From Euperipatoides rowelli (lineage: Eukaryota; Onychophora; Udeonychophora; Euonychophora; Peripatopsidae), in NCBI GenBank assembly GCA_003024985.2, contig PXIH01S0020250.1: 12,986 nt of DNA. The stretch is one strand, 5' to 3'. Positions 7,536-12,986 of the stretch are shown here, one piece after another. Numbering within the stretch: position 1 is the stretch's first letter; every line of letters begins with the position of its first letter. The notes under the pieces were generated by a model, which had not been told where the DNA came from, did no database searches, and saw nothing but the letters and a program-made list of their open reading frames with translations. The position numbers were made by a program, and so were the translations under genes.

Positions 7536-8519
7536 TTATTTTAAAGGTACTATAGGCTATTATAAAATATTAGAAATAACAGTAACCAGTTTATTTTTCA
7601 AGAATTTTACTTTACATAATCTAGCAGGATTTTTTCTTTCTTCTGTTGGAGGTATTAGGGAAGGAAAGTGCCATTCATAAAGACAAAATGAATTTGGCTC
7701 TTTAGCTGGTCTTCAATATTTAGGAGGAGTTGGTTCAGTTTTACACAAATCTAGAATGTTTTGAATTAATTGTAAATAAATATACTGAATGTGTGTTAGT
7801 TTGCCTCTGTTTTTGGCATCCATTTCTAAACCTGTTTTCTTTTTACTAAATAAGAGCCGAGTATTTTATTACATCTGTCAACTCCCCTTATATTTTGATT
7901 ATAACTTAGTTCATCTTCACTGCTTTCTTTTTACAATTTTTCTATTTCTTCTGCCGTCAATATTTTATTTTGCAAACCCGCCATTTTTTAAAAGCCAATG
8001 ACCTTTGCTCTTGCTAGCCAATCAAATTAAAGAAAAATTCAGTCAAAATTTGACAGTTAATATTGTTGTCACGTTATTGCTGCTTCACCCAATGTGTGTA
8101 TTTATGCAATCAATCTTGTAGTTTATTTAAAATGTAATAAAAGTGAATACAAAACGTAATATTACGTGGTAAACAATACCAGAAGTTTTCTGAAACACGT
8201 ATATGTATGTGGCAAACATTGAAGGGGTCAATAATTTTGTCTAACAATTAGGCTATCTACTGTAGTCTATATACAGTAGGAGGTAATATAAAGTCCCAAA
8301 AAATCTTAATATAAGACTAATTATAGTTTATTGGCATATACAATAAATATTTTACTTTCTTTTAATTAGGTAATATTTACATTAAATATTTTTATTTTTA
8401 AAATGCGTTTGTAATCTGAATATTAGAGCATACAATACTTACATTACAATAAAACTATTTGTACATTTTTTAATAGTTAATTGAAATTGTTTATAGCTAC
8501 ACTCGTTTGTAGCTAAATC
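7536..8519. other. Non-coding intronic stretch
   Basis: No exon is recognised. The 70-codon open frame at 7789-8001 is a T-rich low-complexity read-through and is not credible as a protein. A clustered set of CCAAT boxes lies at 7978-8026 and is listed separately. Confidence 0.6.
7978..8026. promoter_or_regulatory. Candidate YY1-like site plus two CCAAT boxes
   Basis: CCGCCATTTTT (7978-7988; minus strand AAAAATGGCGG) resembles a YY1 core. AGCCAATGA (7993-8001) and AGCCAATCA (8016-8024) both fit the NF-Y consensus RRCCAATSR. The boxes have the same orientation and are about 23 bp apart, close to two helical turns. This lies within the long intron. It could be an intronic promoter or enhancer, or chance. 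No adjacent exon supports a transcript start. Confidence 0.3.
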
Positions 8520-8762
8520 TTTGGTCAGATTCTGTTATCTGCCCAACATAATTAACGTTAGGAGTTGCGTGACACTCCCATGTGGAATTAGTATTTTTTC
8601 TCGTGGACTTATGTATATTTTCTTTACAGTCCTAACCTTACCGTAACCCTGAACCCTATGATAATCTATAGATGAAATAATCTTTTGCTGAGCGCCGATC
8701 TAGATAATTTCATCTTACTTCCGTCAGCCATATTGATGGGCAGATAACGGAATCTGACCAAA
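8520..8762. mobile_element. 243-bp inverted-repeat element (MITE-like), superfamily unclear
   Basis: The left terminus 8520-8545 (TTTGGTCAGATTCTGTTATC and TGCCCA) and the right terminus 8737-8762 are inverted copies matching at 25 of 26 bases. The interior has no ORF. It holds a second short inverted pair around GATGAAATAATC (8672-8683) and GATAATTTCATC (8703-8714). I could not fix a target-site duplication: the flanks read AAATC on the left and TTGTT on the right. It lies about 170 bp from the 66-nt exon, inside the intron. Confidence 0.75.
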
Positions 8763-8929
8763 TTGTTTGTAAGTCAAATTGTTTGGTCCCTTAAACGATT
8801 TTATAACAAATTTAACTGTACATCAGTTTTTTGTTTTCTGAAGACAATGTAAACAACTTTGAATTATGACAAAAAGAAGCAAAGTTCAAAGGTTGTAAAC
8901 AGAAAGCCATTGTAGACACAAATTCTTAC

Positions 8930-8995
8930 CTGATTGTCTTGAGGGCCCATGCCCTTACTCAGTAACTCTGCATTTCTCTTGTCTGCTTCTATTTC
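8930..8995 (-). CDS. Internal coding exon (66 nt) of an unrecognised host gene
   Basis: On the minus strand the block is preceded by a long pyrimidine tract ending in CAG and followed by CAG|GTAAGAAT, a consensus donor. Only one frame is open: 22 codons starting EIEADKRNAELLSKG and ending GPQDNQ. The other two frames hit stops (TAG at once, TAA near codon 13). It ends on a codon boundary and joins in frame to the 99-nt exon at 5222-5320. The charged, Leu-containing start could be the end of a helix or coiled coil, followed by a Gly/Gln/Asn-rich linker. I do not recognise the protein. The exon is in the unique DNA between the two copies of the 1960-bp duplication and occurs once in the window. 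Its upstream neighbour was not found. Confidence 0.75.
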
Positions 8996-9233
8996 CTGAA
9001 AAAAAAAAAAAAGTTTCTTACTGTATAAAAAAATAAGTACCATATAATATTTGGTAATAGTCAGAACTTTTCAAAGACTTTTACAGGAGACACTTTTGAT
9101 TAAAAAAAAAAAAAAAAAAAGGAATTTGCCAGATTAAAAACCTTTTTCATTTCGTTTTAACTTAGATTTTATATTTTAAGCTCATTAACTACTGTATGTA
9201 GAGTATAGTATCTATAGACTATATATCTGTAGC
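8996..9233. other. Non-coding, presumed intron upstream of the 66-nt exon
   Basis: It contains A runs near 8999-9012 and 9103-9120. The first forms, on the minus strand, the pyrimidine tract of the exon's acceptor. Nothing else is recognised. Confidence 0.55.
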
Positions 9234-9652
9234 TAATAAATTGTGTCAATTCATTTTATTGCTTATAATTCTCCATTCATGTATTGTTAAGATCTAGTAT
9301 CATTCTTGGAGTGAACAGAATCTTGAACATCTCCATTAAATTGTTTTTTTATTTTATTTTTTTTTCAATTTATTGGTAAGACTTTTTTTGGTTTGGCATT
9401 GTAATAAATTTCAATCAATTTTCAAATTTAATATAGTAAAAGTTTTGCATTTTTTTAACACCGGTCCAATGGAGTTTAGCGGTAGCCATTTCAGATATTG
9501 GATCAAATGGGGAAAACATAATTAGTTGGTAGCAAGAAGAATGAATAGACTATCGTACTGAATTATACAGTATATATTTTTTAAATTTTCTTATATAAAC
9601 GACAAACTAATTAAATCCACAATCATTTAACTGTGCTTCACTTTTATTTTTC

Positions 9653-9970
9653 TTAGGCCAGCGACACACAGAGCGATACAAAAACTTGTGTTGTCTCACG
9701 ATGACTTTAAAGAACATAGGTTGCAATGAGCTGTGCCACATTCGAAAGCACGGTGATTTTACGTTAACCTATGGTGGTTTTCGAAGGAAATAAATAGTTT
9801 GCTTAAATTATTATTGTGCCTACTCGCGGTGAAACCAAGCCAAAGTTTAAAAACCACCATAAGGTAACGCTCGTTGTGTGCGACACCGATTTTATTTTTC
9901 ACCGAATTTCAGCGCAAGTAAACGGGAAGCAACACAAGTTATCGTATCGCTCTGTGTGTAGCTGGCCTTA
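9653..9970. mobile_element. 312-bp PIF/Harbinger-like MITE with TTA duplication (copy 2)
   Basis: This is the element at 5872-6183 shifted by 3784 bp, with element body 9656-9967 and flanking TTA at 9653-9655 and 9968-9970. Because the flanking DNA is copied too, it arose from the large duplication (or an assembly repeat), not from an independent transposition. Confidence 0.85.
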
Positions 9971-10633
9971 GAAGCATAAATAGTTTCACAACAATTACGG
10001 CTTCAAACAACTTAAAAGTAAAAATATTAGAGACTTAAGGAACGAGTGTCTAAAAAAAAAAATATGAACATTGGTTAAAAGTAGGAACCTTTTAAGGGAC
10101 CTGTAGGAAAAAAAAATCTACAACCAAAAGGGTGAATTCAACTTTTGATAGGGGGAGGGGAAATTCTGCTTATTACAAGTGTAATGAATGCTAACATTTA
10201 GAAAAATAATCATTAAAAAAATGTTTGTTGGAATTTCTTTATACTGTATTAAAATTCCTGCAAAAAATAGAACAAAAAATACTACCGCATTTTAGTTTTT
10301 TTCTCTCTTTTATAGATTTTGAAATATTTAACAATGTATCATCTGGACATAGCATACAGTATAAATACAAGCGTAATGAATGCTGACATTTAGAAAAATA
10401 ATCATAAACAAAATTCTGTTTGTTGGAATTTTCTTTTCTTTAAATATTAAAATTCCTGATAAAAAATAGAACATAAATGTGTAATAATTTCATTATTACA
10501 TATATTTAGAAACTTTTATAGCCTATATAGGATTCTATGAATCATAAAAATTACGACATGTGACCGCTCATATTAAAAATTTGTGCACGCCCGCTTGAAG
10601 GTTAAAAAAAGACATTTTAATGAGTAAAAAAAA

Positions 10634-11193
10634 TACAGTGTACCGGGAATTTTTCGCTATCGATTTAATTTTGCGTTTAGCATCCAGCTCAAGATTCGCT
10701 AAATTAAAATTTAGCTAAAATTGATTATCGCAAATATTTATTGATGCTAACTTATTATACTGTTTGGACATTTTTATAGAGCTCTGTATTTTAGACTACA
10801 GATGGAGAAAATACTAAATGTAATGCATCATATTTTGAATACAGCCGATATTGTTAATAACTTAATGTATTTTGAATAGTGACTAAATGAGCAATATTGA
10901 ACTTTAATTAGAGAGATCTATAGTATAGTGATTTGAGATTTTTAATTAACTACAAACACAGTATTCTGACAAAACTAAATTAAACTTAACAAAATAAAAT
11001 TCCTATGAATCTGCTTCTCCCCGTTCCAGCATCCTTAACAATCTTTATTAAAAAAAAAAAAAAAGAGAACGTATGTATAACTTTTAAAAGAAAATTATTA
11101 TTACAATATAGTATTTTTATTTTATTTTTAATAAAAGGGGCTTTTGGTCCATTGAATTTATTAACAGAAAAGAAAAAAAATACATTATTATAA
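10634..11193. mobile_element. Truncated copy of the 682-bp pogo-like element
   Basis: The left terminus CAGTGTACCGGGAATTTTTC starts at 10636 after TA (10634-10635). The element runs identically to copy 1 for 558 bp and then stops at the N at 11194. The matching right terminus is absent downstream. The open frame at 11005-11193 duplicates the spurious one at 7221. Confidence 0.85.
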
Positions 11194-11205
11194 NTTTTTT
11201 TTTTT
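11194..11205. other. Single N followed by a T run, likely assembly join
   Basis: One ambiguous base at 11194, then eleven T, occurs exactly where identity to copy 1 ends in mid-transposon. This coincidence suggests an assembly boundary or a homopolymer-related sequencing break. Confidence 0.6.
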
Positions 11206-12010
11206 AAATATTAAAAAGCTTAAAATAAAACCTAATTTCTTACTGCCTAATAATTAATTCAAAAGTTTCGAAAATAATAAATTAAAAACTATTTTATTAT
11301 TATTTCAAATAATTACTGTTGAACAATGGTAGTAATGTAATTATATTAGTTTATTTTAAATAAGCACTATTGTATTTTTTTTTATGTCATATTTTTTTTT
11401 TTCAACCTTTCATTTCTTCAGTTCAAAGACAAAATCTTCAGGTAGCCAAACTACTAAACTACAGTATTTTTCCATACCTGGCTGATGTTCACTAGACTTT
11501 AGCACGATTCTATCCAATGAAATGGAATCTTATTGCTCAACTGTCCAGCTGCTCAAGACAGGAAGTTGTTTAATAATAGTCTCTCAAGAAGATGAGGAGA
11601 TAATAAAAATTCACAGTATTTTTTACATGTGGGGGGAGGGGGACTTCACAAACTTTTTTTTCTATCATAATTTAATCTTTATTTTCAATAAGCAGAGTCG
11701 ACCCCATGTTGCCATGTTCATACCATAATATCTGTTATGTCCGACTAGCAGGGTGGTGAATCAGGAAGTGGCAAGCCACCTAAAAATGTTTAAAAAAACT
11801 TCTTTTTTTTTAGGCATTATTATTTACAATATGTTAGCATTTGACTATCAGTTAAAATATGTACTGTATTTAGCCTAGTTTTCCTTCACCTTCAGAGTAA
11901 AAGCAACTTTTTACTTGTGCCCACTCGTGGACTTTTCTTTTGATAAGAGTGTCAAGGAAATGACAATTGTATTATGACCAGCTGAAATCTTCTTTAATGA
12001 GACTGCACAA
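11206..12010. other. AT-rich non-coding stretch
   Basis: No convincing exon is visible on either strand. The 68-codon open frame at 11522-11728 shows no family features. Two minus-strand exon-like candidates (donor near 11478; block near 11926-11992) fail on phase, stop codons or acceptor quality. Confidence 0.5.
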
Positions 12011-12068
12011 TAGGGATGCAACGGTTAGGATTTACTCGGTTCGGTATCGATTCGGTTATTTCGGGTTT
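12011..12068 (+). mobile_element. Possible hAT-type transposon terminus (partial)
   Basis: TAGGGATGCAACGGTTAGGA followed by GGTTCGGTATCGATTCGGTT resembles the (C/T)AGGG(A/C)TGCAACGAT... termini common in animal hAT elements, which often run into repeated CGGT/CGAT words. The expected inverted end (...TGCATCCCTA) is not found in the remaining 900 bp, so this is a solo end or an element extending past the window. The assignment rests on pattern memory alone. Confidence 0.35.
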
Positions 12069-12986
12069 TTTTTTTTTTAAATTAGCACAGACACAATATT
12101 ATTATCCGATTTCAAAAGTTTAGGTTCAGCATATTTTAAGTTATAAATTTATTAGTATATTCTAATGCTCACGTCTATCCCACGGTCACGGTGTGTTTTC
12201 TATCTGCGGAGTTGCGAAACTAGGCATAGAAATAATAATTTTTAACGCATTTGGAATATATAGTAGACATGTTGTAATAAGACGTAAGTCTTTCCCATCT
12301 CTTCAAGATGGTTAGTAAATAAATAAATAAATATAAGTTCATAATTGGAGTCCTTATGATCATATTAGATGACATATAAATTTATATAATGATCGGAAAC
12401 AAATTAACAAAGTTCTGACATCAAACAAATTTTGTAAACAAATATGATGGGAAAAATCTAAAGACTAATCCCAAAGTACCAAATAGTAAGTTGCGCGATT
12501 TCCAGTTAGCCTTCCAGTTTAATTAAATGAACTATACCAGATGATTTTTTTCCCTTCAAAACAATGTTGTGTTTGACGATTTAAAAAAAAAAAAAACTAT
12601 ATTTTAAATTAAACCTGCAGTATATAGCCTTCTTTAAGTCTTTTATTTTCTCATTTTTTTAAGCCAACCACGACAGTCCGGGATTGATGTTTATACACTC
12701 GCTTCTAAATCCCTGATATATATGCGTTTTTATCCAGTCCAAAAACAAACAATCAGAGGTCGGCTTTCGTTTTAGATGCAGTATAGTGTGTTATTTTATT
12801 TATTACTTATTTTTTAATATGCTTTAATATTTATGTTGGAGTTAGGGTTGGGGTGCGGGAAGTTAGCTTTGGATGCTTCCAATTTCTGTGTTTTTCCAAA
12901 CAAAATATTTTGATAAGCTTTTTTTTTTTTAGTTGTATGGATGTTTTGTACTTCAAATGTAAATAATTTGAGAAGCTTTTTTTTTT
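12069..12986. other. AT-rich non-coding stretch
   Basis: Nothing gene-like is visible. It includes a short TAAATAAATAAATA tract (about 12317-12331), several A/T runs, and a G-rich word (GTTAGGGTTGGGGTGCGGG, about 12841-12859) that loosely recalls telomere-like repeats but is far too short to call. Confidence 0.5.

Larger units (their letters stand above)
5321..8929 (-). other. Intron of 3609 bp between the two host exons
   Basis: It is defined by the donor at 8929 (CAG|GTAAGAAT on the minus strand) and the acceptor at 5321. It contains three inverted-repeat DNA elements (5872-6183, 6852-7533, 8520-8762), an internal diverged repeat pair (6391-6690), and copy 1 of the 1960-bp duplicated segment. 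All transposon remnants lie away from the splice sites. Confidence 0.7.
9234..11193 (+). repeat. 1960-bp direct duplication, copy 2, ending at an N
   Basis: It is identical to 5450-7409 wherever compared, in the same orientation. It ends abruptly at 11193, followed by N (11194) and a run of eleven T. Its right end falls inside the 682-bp transposon, whose last 124 bp and 3' terminus are missing here. It contains a full second copy of the 312-bp MITE and of the diverged repeat pair. Confidence 0.95.

Noticed and set aside
7789-8001. Hydrophobic 70-codon open frame resembling a membrane protein
   Set aside because: Its Phe/Leu-rich composition follows from T-rich DNA, and there is no splice or family support.
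11478-11560. Minus-strand exon with a CAG|GTATGG donor
   Set aside because: The only open frame ends in a phase incompatible with the 66-nt exon, is closed by TAA within about 17 codons, and lacks a pyrimidine-rich acceptor.
11522-11728. Plus-strand 68-codon open frame
   Set aside because: The first half looks less biased, but the second half is a T-rich read-through. No splice sites or recognisable family.
11926-11992. Minus-strand exon candidate after TTTCAG near 11993
   Set aside because: The single open frame needs phase 1 entry and ends at a weak GTAAAA donor in phase 2, so it does not join the known exons. There is no other support.
12841-12859. Telomere-like G-rich word
   Set aside because: It has only one imperfect GTTAGGGTT unit, not an array.
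1-12986. Bacterial-type systems such as CRISPR arrays, operons or phage modules
   Set aside because: There are no regularly spaced repeats and no long intact ORFs. The spliced exons and LINE remnants point to an animal genome.

Overview
This looks like a piece of an animal nuclear genome, probably an invertebrate. It is strongly AT-rich and gene-poor, with many long A/T runs. It carries remnants of LINE retrotransposons and short inverted-repeat DNA transposons, and two short GC-richer blocks with canonical GT..AG intron borders. I see no bacterial operon, CRISPR array, or tRNA or rRNA gene. The species cannot be named from this sequence.

Layout. 1-390: poly-G start, then a diverged tandem pair of about 140-bp repeats. 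391-1785: AT-rich non-coding DNA with a YY1-like plus RFX X-box motif pair near 1275-1302. 1786-4747: a nested retrotransposon. An old CR1/L2-like LINE tail (LINE-A, 1786-2353 and 4655-4747) is split by a 5'-truncated Jockey-superfamily-like LINE (LINE-B, about 2354-4654). Both are broken by stops and frameshifts. 5222-5320 and 8930-8995: two minus-strand exons (99 and 66 nt) of one host gene, in compatible phase and separated by a 3609-bp intron. I do not recognise the protein.

The intron holds three inverted-repeat DNA elements: a 312-bp PIF/Harbinger-like MITE with TTA duplications, a 682-bp pogo/Tc1-mariner-like element with TA duplications, and a 243-bp element with 26-bp TIRs. A 1960-bp segment of this intron (5450-7409) recurs, with no difference found, at 9234-11193. 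The second copy stops inside the 682-bp transposon, exactly at a single N. This is either a very recent tandem duplication cut by an assembly join, or a false duplication.

11195-12986: AT-rich non-coding DNA with a possible hAT-type terminus near 12011. The only part with host protein-coding function is the exon pair. Everything else coding-like is decayed transposon.
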